A stretch of DNA of 64,000 nt, taken from positions 10,509,878 to 10,573,877 of the forward strand of contig LR746264.1 in NCBI GenBank assembly GCA_902729315.2, read 5' to 3'. The translations under genes were made by a program, and so were the position numbers. Numbering within the stretch: position 1 is the first letter of the stretch; each line of letters begins with the position of its first letter. This stretch comes from Spirodela intermedia. Its lineage: Eukaryota > Streptophyta > Magnoliopsida > Alismatales > Araceae. Shown here in pieces: positions 1-11,259 of the stretch. A model generated the notes under the pieces. That model searched no databases. It saw only the letters and a list, made by a program, of their open reading frames with translations, and was not told the origin of the DNA.

Positions 1-107
1 CCAGAAACCAACACGCATCCGTTGATTTGAGATGACAATGGATTCTGGTCTCATGTTTCCTTAATCTGGACACACACCACTCTCCTCTTCCCTTCCCCCA
101 TCTGCAG

Positions 108-824
108 AGCTTCGAAGCCTTGAATCAGAGGGCCGTCGCAGTGGTGATCGATCCCATCCAGAGTGTCAAAGGGAAGGTGGTCATCGACGCCTTCCGCCTG
201 ATCAACCCCCAAACCATGATGCTCGGCCAGGAGCCCCGCCAGACCACCTCAAACCTCGGCCACCTCAACAAGCCCTCCATTCAGGTGACCCTTTCTTCCC
301 CCTCTCTCTCTCTTTCTCTCTCTCTCTCTCTGTGATGGCAGTAGCTGATGGGGGGATCTGGCGCAGGCGCTCATCCACGGGCTGAACCGGCACTACTACT
401 CCATTGCGATAAACTACAGGAAGAACGAGCTGGAGGAGAAGATGCTGCTGAACCTGCACAAGAAGAAGTGGACAGACGGGCTGACCCTGCAGCGGTTCGA
501 CGCCCATTCCAAGACCAACGAGCAAACGGTGCAGGTGGTGCTCGCCCTCGCCGCCGCCATAGCTTACCATTCCTTTTGGCACCGAAGATTTCCTTCTGAA
601 TGAATCTTCCCCTCGAAAATTGGGTGGAACAGGAGATGCTGAGCCTGGCCGTGAAGTACAACAAGGCCGTCCAGGAGGAGGACGAGCTCCCCCCGGAGAA
701 GCTGGCCATCGCCAACGTGGGCAGGCAGGACGCGAAGAAGCACCTGGAGGAGCACGTCTCCAACCTCATGTCCTCCAACATCATCCAGACCCTGGGCACC
801 ATGCTGGACACCGTCATCTTCTAG
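108..824 (+). CDS. RPN11: 26S proteasome regulatory subunit RPN11 (PSMD14), C-terminal part; 5' exons outside the window
   Basis: This is the JAMM/MPN metallo-deubiquitinase of the proteasome lid, which removes ubiquitin chains from substrates as they enter the 26S proteasome. Three exons are visible: 108-284, 367-534 and 633-824 (stop TAG 822-824), all joined in phase 0 with AG/GT borders, giving the last 178 residues of a protein that is usually about 308 residues long. Recognisable stretches are [19 protein letters not shown] and [19 protein letters not shown] in the MPN domain, then the helical C-terminal region that packs into the lid and ends in [10 protein letters not shown]. The catalytic EXnHxHxxxxxxxxD motif lies upstream of the window. 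The gene converges with the small secreted-peptide gene on the other strand. Family identity is essentially certain because the protein is extremely conserved. Confidence 0.95.
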
Positions 825-1544
825 AAGAACGAATATACAGGGGGAACTCGGGGATCCAACAGCTCGCAGCCGAGCCCACCTCTGGCTTCCTTCTTCCCCG
901 TCTGAGCACTGACTGATGAACCTTCTCCATATTCTTTTCCATTTCTGGCAAACCTTTGAACCACCAAAACGGGTAGCTTTTAAGTTCTTTCCTACCCTAC
1001 CCTTCCCTGACTGAAGGACTTATGGTCCATGGGAGTACTATGGTACCGCTCAGTGCGGCCCGGGCCCACCAATCTGGGTCCGAGTTCGGGCTTCCCCGGG
1101 ACTAACTTGTGAGCTATATATACATATTTAGAGAGAGATATGATGGAAGAGAGAGAGAGAGAGAGAGGTTGGAAAGATAAGACGGGTTTTGAAGACTCAT
1201 CCGATTTACCCCAAAATTTTTGGTGAAATTTGAATAAATAATGCCTAAAAAAACGCTCAAAATGTAGAAATTTAATGAATCGGGACGGTTTCTTGATTTG
1301 AATGTACCAAAAATATGCCGAAGAGTCTGTTATTAATAAGCCCGATTTTACAGATAGTTTCAGATATGCGTGAGGTCGTAGCTGTCGTCACGCCCTGCCA
1401 CTTTCACTAGTTTTGACTCGGATAATTGACCATGAGGGAGGGAGGGAGAGAGAGAGAGAGAGGGTCTATCCTCCTGCCTGGGTATGTGCATGAACAACAA
1501 CGAGGAAGAAGAAAAGAAAGAGAGATCCATCATCATTATTCGTC
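825..1544. other. Convergent intergenic region with GA microsatellites
   Basis: This holds the 3' ends of the RPN11 gene (+) and of the small secreted-peptide gene (-). Simple (GA)n tracts lie at about 1146-1167 and 1438-1463. I see no further gene. Confidence 0.7.
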
Positions 1545-1861
1545 TCAGAGGAACTTCCACGGATGGCATCGGACCTCGGCGCACGCGGAGTCCCACTGCG
1601 TCCTGCACTCCCCTCCTTCCCCGTCGCAGCACCGGCACGTCAATCCCAGCGACGCCAGCACCTTCGCATAGTCTGCCAGCAAGGCGACCATCCCTCAGTC
1701 CCACCAAGACCCTTTTAGAGAGAGAGAGAGGGGAGAGAGAGAGAGAGCTTACTCCGATGGTCGAAGAAGCGGAGAGGCCGGGCGTCTACGCAGCCGGGAA
1801 GGTCACTCGAGGAGAAGGCCAGGAGCAGGAAGAGGACGAGGGAGAGTCTTCCGGAACCCAT
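1545..1861 (-). CDS. Small secreted six-cysteine peptide, two exons (uncharacterised)
   Basis: I built this two-exon model on the minus strand: exon 1 is 1861-1753, an 80-bp intron runs 1752-1673 (GTAAGC donor, GGCAG acceptor, phase 1, CT-rich interior) and exon 2 is 1672-1545 with stop TGA. The product is 78 residues. It starts with a clear signal peptide (MGSGRLSLVLFLLLAFSSS, probably cut near DA at residues 26-27), continues with a short basic linker (RPLRFFDHR) and then a compact domain beginning NYAKVLASLGLTC. Six cysteines are arranged C-x-C-C-x6-C-x7-C-x4-C, and the chain ends in HPWKF. The order signal peptide, linker and compact Cys domain suggests an apoplastic peptide. I have a weak memory of similar unnamed plant proteins ending in a PWK motif but cannot name a family. 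The two halves lie in different frames, so single-frame ORF calling misses the gene. Confidence 0.72.
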
Positions 1862-2951
1862 CGCTTCTCTCCCTCTCTCTCTCTCTTCCTCTCTGGTTCT
1901 TGAGGAGGAAACCCTCCAGACTCTAGCAGGAGGAAGAGGTCCGCGAGAGCCACTCCTCTCTCTCTCTCTCTCCTTCTGGAAGTCCGCCCAAGCCCGCGGT
2001 CATACAAAACCGGCTCCTGCGTATCGCCCTCGACTAGAAGGAAAGAGGGAAGACCTTCCGCCTGAGCCTTCCACCGTAGCCCAATCTGAGCCACAAGACG
2101 ACAAACAGGAAGAAGGATTTTTCGAAAGTTCGCTCGCTTCAGAGTCGGCAAGCCCGCTTCGTCGTCTTAACGGGCCCCGTGTGCACTCATTGACCCATTA
2201 TGTATCGGGCCCACGCCGCCTTGGCCTGATCTTGTACTCGTCGAAAGATAGCGGGCCTACCATCGGCATCAGGTGGGCCCAGCATTTATCGGGGTTTAAT
2301 ATTTATTGAGCCGAAGCGACCGGAACAGGTATTGGTTGGGTTGATCCCGTGGGCCATCCGGGCCGTTTCAACTCACGTGGGGTTGATTGGGTATCGATTG
2401 GGTTGATCTCGTGGGAGCCCATTGTCCAGCCCATTAGCGGATGCGGTCAACGCGAATATGATAGGCGCATCTGTCCAATACAAGCAAAGCAAATGCTGAT
2501 GGCATCTCTGACCGTTTCTCTGTCTCTCTCTAACCATAGGGGGCGACACGAAGATCAGATCGCCAGCGCTGCCCCAGCGCACCGCATGTTTCAGACTCTT
2601 CAGAGCGTTCAGCGAATACATGCTCATCGTCGTGATCGTAGCTTCCCGGGGAATGCGCTATGCCTCACTGGTTTGCGGTCAGCTCCGGGGAATAGACAAA
2701 AACCATACGCCAAAACCTTACGACTGGCCCTAGGCGAAGGACGAAGCATGGGAGAAGATTTGAGGGGAATGAATGCATGCCATGGACGTGATGCGGCGCC
2801 ATCCATTCTCATTCGATGCCTAGAAGGTCTGAAGACCTGGTTAAATATCGACGAAACTCGCCAGCTTATCGGTGTTTGTCCAGAAGAAAAGGAGCCATGA
2901 CAGAACGCCGTTTATTTAATGACAGAAGCGGTCGTCGTCGTCATGGCCGCA
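1862..2951. other. Intergenic region between the secreted-peptide and USP genes
   Basis: This contains the putative promoter of the secreted-peptide gene (CT-rich immediately upstream of its ATG, and a GA/CT tract around 1957-1974). An imperfect direct repeat (TTGGGTTGATCCCGTGGG and TTGGGTTGATCTCGTGGG) lies at about 2335-2352 and 2398-2415. The long open frames here have no recognisable domains and I do not call them genes. Confidence 0.5.
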
Positions 2952-3851
2952 TCAGGGCTTGAAGTCGGGGTCCTTGACGATGGTCACGGGGCAAGATGCG
3001 TGGGACATAACGTAGCTGGTGACGCTCCCCAGCAGGATCCTGCGGTTAGCGGAAGATTTCCGATACTGTTCAGCCAGTCCTGTTCATCCATTGAGACGTA
3101 TGCATCGAGTTGGATGTGGAGTAGAGATACCTTCGGAGCGTGCTGAGACCCCTGCTTCCCATTACGAGCGAGTCCAGCTTCAGATCCTCGACGGCGGAGC
3201 AGATTTTCTCACGAGCATCGCCCCAGTACAGTTTCGTCACGATTTTCGCCTGGCCGGATTCCACCAGCCGTAAGTGAAAAAATAAATGGTCCACATTAAG
3301 ACGAACGGAATCAGAGACGAGGAATCCTCATCCATTCGGTGCTCAGCTTCCGCGCGTCCCTTACTTCGAAGGGAAGCAACGGCGGAAGGATATGCGTATA
3401 TAATAAGCAGGAACGCAGAACAAAGAGGAAAGCGCTGCGGAAGGCACAGATGCGTGTGGAACTCCAGATAACCTGTTTCTGCCTGGCGGCTGTGTCGAGC
3501 GCGTCGAGAACGTCGATGTCCGGCTTCAGGCCGTAGCGCTTTAGCACCTCGGGCTCCCGGAACTCGACCAACGGGATCAGAGCTGCGGCCGCGCGTAGAA
3601 CAAACATCCCATAAGCAGACGCTAGGATCGCACGGCAAAGAGGCGATAACGATCGGAGAAGACAAGAAGAGCTCACGGGATCCCGATGACGACCAGAGCT
3701 GGTTCCCAGTCTCGTTTCCCCCCTCCGGCAGGACGTGGAGAAGAATCAGCGTCTCGTCTTTGTCGAGCAGGTTCTCGATCGTCCAGTCCAGCGCGTTCTT
3801 GCTGCTCTTGGAGTAGTCGATCGCCACTCCGATCTTCCTGTCGCCCCTCAT
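2952..3851 (-). CDS. Universal stress protein (USP) family, ATP-binding type, four exons
   Basis: USP-domain proteins are small cytosolic alpha/beta proteins that bind ATP and dimerise; plant members respond to stress and hypoxia. On the minus strand the exons are 3851-3677, 3582-3473, 3249-3131 and 3039-2952 (stop TGA), with phases 1, 0 and 2, all GT-AG. They give 163 residues, the normal single-domain length. The N-terminus [20 protein letters not shown] is the first strand and nucleotide-contact region; [20 protein letters not shown] is the conserved central helix. The ATP-loop signature G-x2-G-x9-G-S is intact ([15 protein letters not shown]), followed by [11 protein letters not shown]. 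The start at 3851 was chosen because upstream in-frame residues do not look like USP. The closest plant group is the short USP/PHOS-like proteins. Confidence 0.92.
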
Positions 3852-6800
3852 CTCTTCCCTTCTCTGTCTCCTCTCCAGCCAACTCCGCTTCGTCTCTACG
3901 CCACTCCGATCTTCCGAGGTGCTCCGAGCTATAAAAAGCACCAGAGCCAGCCCAGTGGGCATTAACGGATTCCGTCACGGAACCGTAAGTACCTTCCTGG
4001 CGCCGTTAGTGAATCTCGTGAGAAACATGTCCCCAAAAGGACACTGACCGGAGCTCTCCGAGGAGCCGGGGACATATATGCATTGACTTATTTTAAAAAC
4101 GCGTAAATTACCTAATTTGTGAAAGATATCTCTCATTTAATTTTCAATGCTCACAGCGCAGCATGACGCAATAGAGGGAAAATAATTGGTGGGTATAATT
4201 ACGATAAAACCGATGATTGCCAAAGATCTGACGTGGACTCAAATCGACGAAAAGGCTGGGGGCATCCCACCCAATAACCTTAGCGGGCCGGCTCAGGTGG
4301 GCTGAACAGTCGTTGGCCCAAATTGGTTCTGGTCCATCATCGGTTGACTCTTAGAAAAGCCCACTATCTGTTGACAGGGCCCAACGGAAAGTTTGGGTTC
4401 TGCTGTCGCATACTGCCGCCGAATAGTGACGAAGCTCGTGATTTGGGTTTCATCGGAGGCATTCATTCAACTGTGATGAAGGGAAAATTTGCCGTTTTTT
4501 ATTGGTTGGGATTTGTAGTTATTTGGAGTATTCAACTGTGGATTGCCCTCTCGGTTGGGAATGCTTCCCGGTGACAGTCCCCCAATCTCCGGCTGTGGCT
4601 GGGCTTCTCCCACTGCCCGGCGTGGAGGGGCCATGCCGGCGACTGTTCCCGCCACCACGTACGGCGGCGGAGAAATTGTATTTTTATTCGTCGGGGACGC
4701 AGGCGCACGGCGGCGCTGGGCCCCGCCGACAGCGACGCCGAAAGTTCCACCGCCCTCAGCGCGGGCATGTGACGCCTGAATGCCACGGAAGACGGAAGCC
4801 CCGCTGCCCCCATCGAGTCCCGTCGCCCATGCGAGGGAAGGAGCTGCTGTGGGTAGCGGGTGGGTGGCCGCCGTTACTTCCCTGGGGGGCAACTGCAACG
4901 CCAACCCACCAAAGGGAGGGAGAGCAAATTAGGGCAGAACATGTCGCCGCCGTTGGATAAGATCCTAATCCATACACACAGAAAGAAGAAGAAGAAGAAG
5001 AAGAACTAGCCCATTGGGTCCTGGGCCGCCGCAGCATCGAGGAAGACGCGGGCGAGAGCTGGGGCCGCAATGGCAACGTGAAACGCACCGAAATCGTCGG
5101 TACAGGCGGGGAGAAAAACATGAGTCGCCGGAAAGGGGACAGAAGGCTTCGGAGGACGACCCGATTCGCCGCCGGAGAAGAGGAGCAGTCACGAGGAAGA
5201 AGCCTGAAGCACGACGGGCCCCATGTGGGCGGCGGGCGAGCTCCCCCACCTTATCGCAGAAGAAGACGGGAGAGGCGAACCCAGGTATGCTCGCCGCCAG
5301 GGAGCAGGGGTTTTCCTCTCTCGTAGACCTCTCGAGGAGACGACAACACGAGAACGCTCCTATTGGGCCCCACTCAACTGGGCCCACCTATTTCGGCCCG
5401 AAGGCATCTCACTGTCGTGAGAGAGGAGAGAAGAGAGAGAGTCGTGAGGCTGACGCAGGAGAGCAGGTTTGAGAAGGCACCACAGCGGATCACGGGGAAG
5501 AGTCCACGTGGGACAGCTGTACCGTGTTCGGACGGGTCGCCTGATCGAGCCCCTTGATCAGGGACGGACGGCTGATCATGATGTACCAGCCTGGCCCACA
5601 AGTGGGAACCGGGAACCTAAAAAATTAAAAACTCAGGTATCGGATCCGGTTGTCAGGCCCCGGGACCCGCCGCATGCCAGAGGTGGAGGGCTGTAAGTGG
5701 ATCCGTAAATAGACAGACAGCTGTTGCTCACCGAGTTTGCAGAAAAGGGCGGGCGGTTTAAATTTTCGAGCCTAGCCAGCGGCTTCGGAGACTGGACTCG
5801 CCAGTATATTACCCAATAGACCCCTGTACGGGGCCCGCATCCCCAGGAAACCCTCCCTCCGCTGCCGCCTTCCCCCCGTCCCCTGGCGGCGATTCCCGAC
5901 CGTGGGTGGCTCGGGCGGCGCCACCGAGCCCTCCGGGTTCGAATTTTGAAAAGGCCAGGTGGGCTCGGCCGTGCCGCTGCCGCCGTTTGTCCTCCCGGTG
6001 GCGGGAGATTCGAAGGGAGGGAGGAACAGTGAGCTACTGCCCCGGCGGCAGCAGCCTCTCTCTAGACCGGGGGGGGGCCAACTGTAACGGTCGTCACGGC
6101 CGTGGGAAACCTTGAAAATATGTCGAACGGGACGGAGCCACAGAGGGGAGCCAGCAGAAGAGCACAAAGGTCCCATACCTTCGTCCTCCTCCCTCCTTCC
6201 TCCTCCCTCACTCCGTTTGTTCTCTTCCTCTTCCTCGTCGCATGCGCCTACCTAACATTCCACACCGTCTCTGTACCGGTTTGTTTTTACACGGGGGGGC
6301 GTTTTTGCACTCGCATCCTTACAATCCCGAAAGTTTCGTTTCCATCCGTGTTTCTGGCCGCATCAACAATTCAGTGGTCTTGCAGGGGTTAAAACTTAGA
6401 ATCCCGACTCCAGATTTCTCTGTTTGATTCTCTTCCCCTGTTCCGTTAGAGAGGCCCGTCCTCTTCAAACCTCTTTCCCGGTGAATCCCCTCGAAATCGA
6501 GCGGCAAAACTCCGTCCTTCCCTCCGCTGCCGCCGCTGCCGCTAGTTCTCCGCCGATTTTCTTACCGCCGTGCTGTCCTTTTCGGCAGGAAGATGGGAAA
6601 TGGCATCCGCACCCCCAAAGTGGCTGGGTTTCCCCCCCTCTTTCCTCCCTCCTCCTGCCTTTACGCCGCCATTAAACAAGCTTCTGCCCTGTTTCTCCCT
6701 CCTCGCATGGCGGTGGGGGCGACGGCAGCCTGGGCTCTTAGTGAAACCGAATTTGATAACTCGTTGACGTCCGCTGTCTCTCCGCCGTCTCTCAGGGCTG

Positions 6801-7440
6801 CGGCGGCGGCTGCTGGTCTGTCTGCTCACCTCCCACCTGTGATTGTGATGTCTCCCCACTACGTGGAATCCGCGGAGCAGCGACGTCACCGCCGGGAGGA
6901 GATTCAGATTCCCCCCGCCCCCCCCTTCCCTCAACGGTACAGTGAGCCGCGCATGGGATCTACTTATCGTGAGACCTGGTAGAGTACGCAAGATCGAAGG
7001 GAGATGGCAATAAATCCCGTCGTTTTTACCCGCATCCGGGGTTCATCGCACCGGAGCGGTTGTTGGTTTTGACTGAGAACTGTTTCCCGAATGAGCTGGC
7101 TACCCCTGGGGGCTTACACATAGAAACTAGGTCCCACAAGGATCACCGCCGCAGCCACGGTGGAGTTGGCAGGCGGGAACTAGGGTTAGGGTTTCCCGGG
7201 TGGTTCCCTCTTTTCGAAAAGTCGCCGTGAAGATAACTTAATTTATATAGATTTTATTTTCCGATGATAGAAAAACGGTGAGAGATATTGCCAACATTAG
7301 AAACATTATTATCTAAAGTTTTCGGTCGAGTTTGAGAGAATAAAAGGAGGAGTGTGCTGAGTCAGATGGGATTTGCATTGAATTTTTATATTTGAGGTCC
7401 TTAAAAATAATAATTTAAAATTAATAGGGGTTTAATGAAT
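3852..7440. other. Long GC-rich intergenic region without a supported gene
   Basis: This includes the USP promoter side, a (GAA)n tract at about 4980-5006 and several GC-rich blocks with overlapping open frames on both strands (4.5-6.1 kb and 6.5-7.0 kb). None shows a domain, splice pattern or codon consistency that I recognise. The pyrimidine-rich stretch 6170-6240 could be part of a distal leader of the gene starting at 8032, but nothing proves it. Confidence 0.5.
7186..7194 (+). promoter_or_regulatory. telo-box-like motif
   Basis: TTAGGGTTT (the complement of AAACCCTAA) occurs in the run TAGGGTTAGGGTTT, about 840 bp upstream of the ATG at 8032. Telo boxes are known in promoters of plant housekeeping genes. 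Whether it acts here is inference, and the distance is large. Confidence 0.25.
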
Positions 7441-8031
7441 AACAATTATACTTATGAAACTGTATATTAAAATTCCAGCCGTCTCCCGTCCGATAAAAAC
7501 CACAGCTTGGGGCGTGCGTGCCACTACAGCTTGCTCTGCCCGGACATTCCGCTTGTCTGCTCTCTCACTCGCCGCCTCTTTCTCTCTCTCTCTCTCTACC
7601 CCTTCGATTGTAGAGCTCACTCTCTCACTAGAACCCCCCTTCTTCTTCCGGCACTTATTAGGTCGCCCTAGAGCCACCGGGGGGGCACAGAAAATCTCTA
7701 CATCCCGAGCAGTCTTCTGATTCTGTTGCTGCCTGCTGGCGTGCTCTGTCCCTGGTCGCTTTTTCTTCTCGCTGGCCGGGACCCTCGGAGCTCGGAAATC
7801 TCGTAGACCACGACTGGGCTATTATTATTTCTTCTCAGAACAGCAAAGCCCCCACCTCCGTCCTTCCCCGCCGCGCGGTCCCGCTTCCAGGGACCCCAGT
7901 CCCCTTCCCTTTGCTCCACTGGGATCGTCATCCTCATCCGACCTGGGGGGCTATTTCCGCTCCTGCACTTCCAAAACGAGGCAATCCCCTCAGACGGCAA
8001 GCTTGCTCACTCGTTCGAGGGCCCGGCGCGC
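7441..8031 (+). promoter_or_regulatory. Probable promoter and pyrimidine-rich 5' leader of the gene at 8032
   Basis: An AT-rich stretch (7230-7480) changes into a CT-rich leader with a (CT)n run at 7579-7597. Such leaders are common in plant genes. No unambiguous TATA box was located. Confidence 0.4.
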
Positions 8032-9620
8032 ATGGGGGAGGAGATGACCAACGCTGAGTTTCGGCTTCCGTCAGAGTTCCTGGCCGATGATTTCTTCTTG
8101 GAGAAGAAGAATGGCGGCGGGGGTGGTGAGGTCAAGGGCGGTGGCGGGGGATGCCGCTTCCCCACCGAGTTCCCCTACGAGTGGGAGTACGGGTCGAACC
8201 TGAGTTCGCCGGTGGAGTCGGTAACCGGGACGGAGAGCAGCGACGAGGAGGACTACATGGCAGGGTTGACCCGTCAGATGGCGCACTATTTCCTCCAGGA
8301 CGAGGAGAAAGGGCCTACATATGCTCTCCCCGGCGGCTACGCGAAGGTATTCGACGACGAATCGAACTTCATGCTGGTCCGTCTCTTCCCCGGAGGCCGG
8401 TGGCGTGATTTTGAACCCTTCCCCTTTATGTCTTCGCTGCAGGTAACGCCGCCGGTGGGTTCTCCCCAGTCCACCCTGTGCGCATTTGGGGGTATGAACG
8501 GGTCGAGCAGGGAAAGTTCGAACGGTCCCTCTCTGGTGTCGTCTCCGCCCTCCTCTCCGCTGGAGCAGTACAAGGATGATGCGTGGGATCTTCTATACGC
8601 AGCGGCTGGGCAGGTTATGAGGATGAGGCTGAACGACGAGTGCGACCAGCAGCATACTGGCCGAGGCCTTTTGGGACAACCAGTCCGGAAGCCTTCTCCG
8701 CCGTTACCTGTGTGCCATCCCAAGAATGTGGCCACGGGCTACTCTAATGCGCCGCTGAATCAGAACCAGCTTCGTGCTCAGCAGGTACGCCGTTTAATTA
8801 GCCGCAAGCTTCAGAATCGCGTGGGGCTATAACTTGTTTACGGTTTCTGGATGTAGTTTCAGCAATTAAAGCAGGAGCAGTTCATGAAGCAGCAAGGTGC
8901 CGCGGTCTGGAATCGCCAAAGCAGGCCAAAGGGTGCCGGTCCGAGGGGAGGGATACCGAGTAGCAGGCCCGCGCGACAGCAGGGCTTGTCGCCGGCAGCT
9001 TGGCCGCCTATCCAGCAGCAGCCTCGGTCTGGTATGAGGGCCGTCTTCCTTGGGGTGTCCTCGAGGAGGGAGTCATGTGGCACGGGAGTGTTTTTGCCTC
9101 GTCGGGTTGACAGCCCTACGGACTTTCGGAAGAAACCAGGTAAGACTCTGTTCTTGGTGCCACCATCCACAGTATTCTTCTTGACGAAGCTTTCTTTCGC
9201 TCGTTTTGACGATGCCGACATCTCTTAGATCTCCTGTTTTTACCGAAACTTACCCCATTTCAGCATGCTCGACTGTGCTGCTTCCGGCGAGAGTCGTGCA
9301 GGCCTTGAATCTTGACCTGGAGGAGCTTAGTGCCCAACCTCGCTTCTCGGGCGGATTTGTTCTCGACCACGGTAGGGTTTCTTCTCCTTCCGCCCTTCTT
9401 TTCCGGTCCAAGGTGTTTTCTTCTTTTTAGTTTTTGAGGGAATCGCTAGGAACCCTAGGCTGACTCGATGATCCCTTTGTCAGGCTCCGTCGTTGCCCGG
9501 GGCAACGCGATGTTGCTGCAGAGGCAGAGCTACCGCCCCCAGCCGGCGCCAGCTAACCCGCACCACCTCCACCATCACCACTACCCCGAGATCCGCCTTC
9601 CCTCGGAGTGGACCTACTAA
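8032..9620 (+). CDS. Plant-specific protein of unknown function (At3g54000-like), four exons
   Basis: The exons are 8032-8784, 8857-9139, 9264-9371 and 9484-9620 (stop TAA), with phases 0, 1 and 1, giving 426 residues. Visible features are an acidic N-terminus with a Gly-rich insert (residues about 27-42), then FPYEWEYGSNLSSPVESVTG and SSDEEDYMAGLTRQMAHYFL. These are followed by VGSPQSTLCAFGGMNGSSRE, a helical segment AWDLLYAAAGQVMRMRLND, a Gln-rich stretch around the exon 1-2 junction and a conserved block CSTVLLPARVVQALNLDLEE. The C-terminus is His-rich and ends in LPSEWTY. I recall this architecture from an unnamed land-plant family that TAIR sometimes labels TIP41-like; its function is not established. 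There is no signal peptide or membrane segment. An open frame runs on past the exon 1 donor into the intron; the splice is supported because exon 2 continues the Gln-rich frame. Confidence 0.85.
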
Positions 9621-11030
9621 CCTCACCTCCCGTCATTAACCTAATCTAAGCAAAGTTTTTTGCCCCGCAGCAGTAAGATAAGCGTCGCAGTAGCAGAAGC
9701 GCCAGCGAGACCAAGATGGTAGATGGTGCTGTAGGTTGTCTTAGGTAGGATGATTCTTAAAAGGCATGCATTTTGATTTGTGGAAGGATGTTTTTGGGGG
9801 CCGTCCGTCGACGGCGGGGGTAGGGTTTGGGAAGGGAAGGATGATAAGTAAAGGGTATGTAAAATAATAAAGATCCTGGTTTTTTGGGTTCGGTTCTCTG
9901 GTTTTGGGGGGCGGGGAAGAAGAGGGGTCGGTGCTTTTTGAATAAGCCTGTCCAACCGACCTTGTACCCGATATTCATGTGAATGCTATTGGCAGCCGCC
10001 CTCCTCTTTTGTTCTGTACCCTTCTACTTGCCCCCCTTCATCTATCTATCCATCTAAGCTGGTGGTGGTGGTGGGCACGCCTTTGCTTTTGCCTGGGTTG
10101 GGGGTGACTTTGATTATCCGCCTTTTACATTTCTCGGGCGCAGTGGAGACGCATCGGTTGCCGCACACGGTCAAACTGCGATGCCCCTTTCACCTGCTGC
10201 CCGGGGAGGAGCAGTGGAGGCCGATACCCGGCAATATGATAAGCTCGGCGGCGATGGCCGGGTCGCACGGCGTAGAGCGCGCGGCGTGCTGCGGCACCGG
10301 CGGTGACGCATTAAATAAGCGTAGTCCGGCGAGCCGGCGCCGCAGGGCGCCCCCACCCATGTGCCGGAGATGTTCACCCCCCGGCGGGCGAATCTGGCTC
10401 CCCTTCGCTTCCTCTTCCAAGCCCTATCTCCTTTCAGCTGTTAAGGCTGAGCGCGCCCCTCCCCCTCGCAGTCTCGGGGCTTTATTCCTTCTTCTTCCTG
10501 ACGGCCACCGCCTGGTCCTCACGCAGGGGGCCTCCCCATCTCCTTTCGGTGGGTCTGAGGCTCCACGCCGGGCATTTATTACAGACTGCTGGTCGTTGAC
10601 CGAGGCGCGGGGAATTCTCGGTGGAACTGATGATTTGAGATTTCCTTCCCTCCCGTGGATCACGGACAGTCTCGGTGCAGAGCAGGACGCAGACGCCACA
10701 GTTGTTTGTCGAACTTCCCAAGTGAGCATGTTCTTTCAAAAACTGGGCTCGCCTGTTGGTATATAATATGGGCTTTTAGTGGGCCTTTGTTTGTTGAGCA
10801 GCGCAGTTGTCCAATTCTCCCCAGGAAGCCCAGATAAGGCCCATTTAAGGATGGTCGAAAATGGGCTCCATAATTGATACGGCCAAGTAGTGGTCCGTAC
10901 GGGTGGAGTCGTTAGAAGGACGACTGCGCTTCCGCCAGGACCGCATCTGACGAGACGGTAAAACTGATTCAACGGTTACGATCGTGCGGAGACAGTGGAC
11001 TAATCTCCAGGGGAACCCGGGGATCAGGAG
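9621..11030. other. 3' flank of the unknown gene and GC-rich intergenic DNA
   Basis: The 3' untranslated region of the preceding gene probably reaches about 9970. A GC-rich block (10060-10740) carries a 234-codon open frame without recognisable domains and with comparably long frames on the opposite strand, so I do not call it coding. Confidence 0.5.
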
Positions 11031-11031
11031 G

Positions 11032-11038
11032 TATAAAT
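11032..11038 (+). promoter_or_regulatory. TATA box of the PAS1-like gene
   Basis: TATAAAT lies about 220 bp upstream of the ATG at 11260. This leaves room for a leader of roughly 190 bp, a typical spacing for a plant Pol II gene. Confidence 0.6.
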
Positions 11039-11259
11039 ATGCAGTGTTCGCATTGGGATCGACGAAGAAGTTGTTTCCCACTCTCTCCCGACACTCCGGA
11101 AATTCGCAAGGTTGTTCTTGTCTCGGTGGGAAGTAGGCTGGCTGATTGGTAAGGTTTTGTTTTCCGTATCTTCTTCTTCATCTGATCGTCGGTTCTGCTC
11201 GGCTGGGGGTCGAATCAGGCGGCGTCTCAGGCGATTTCGGTGGCGCAGGAGGTGGAGGG

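Noticed and set aside
2349-2900. 183-codon open frame in the intergenic region
   Set aside because: No domain, odd composition, overlapping frames on the other strand and no splice or promoter context; it looks like chance in GC-rich DNA.
10062-10766. 234-codon open frame between the unknown gene and PAS1
   Set aside because: Composition resembles translated GC-rich non-coding DNA, with equally long antisense frames; no motif or signal peptide is recognisable.
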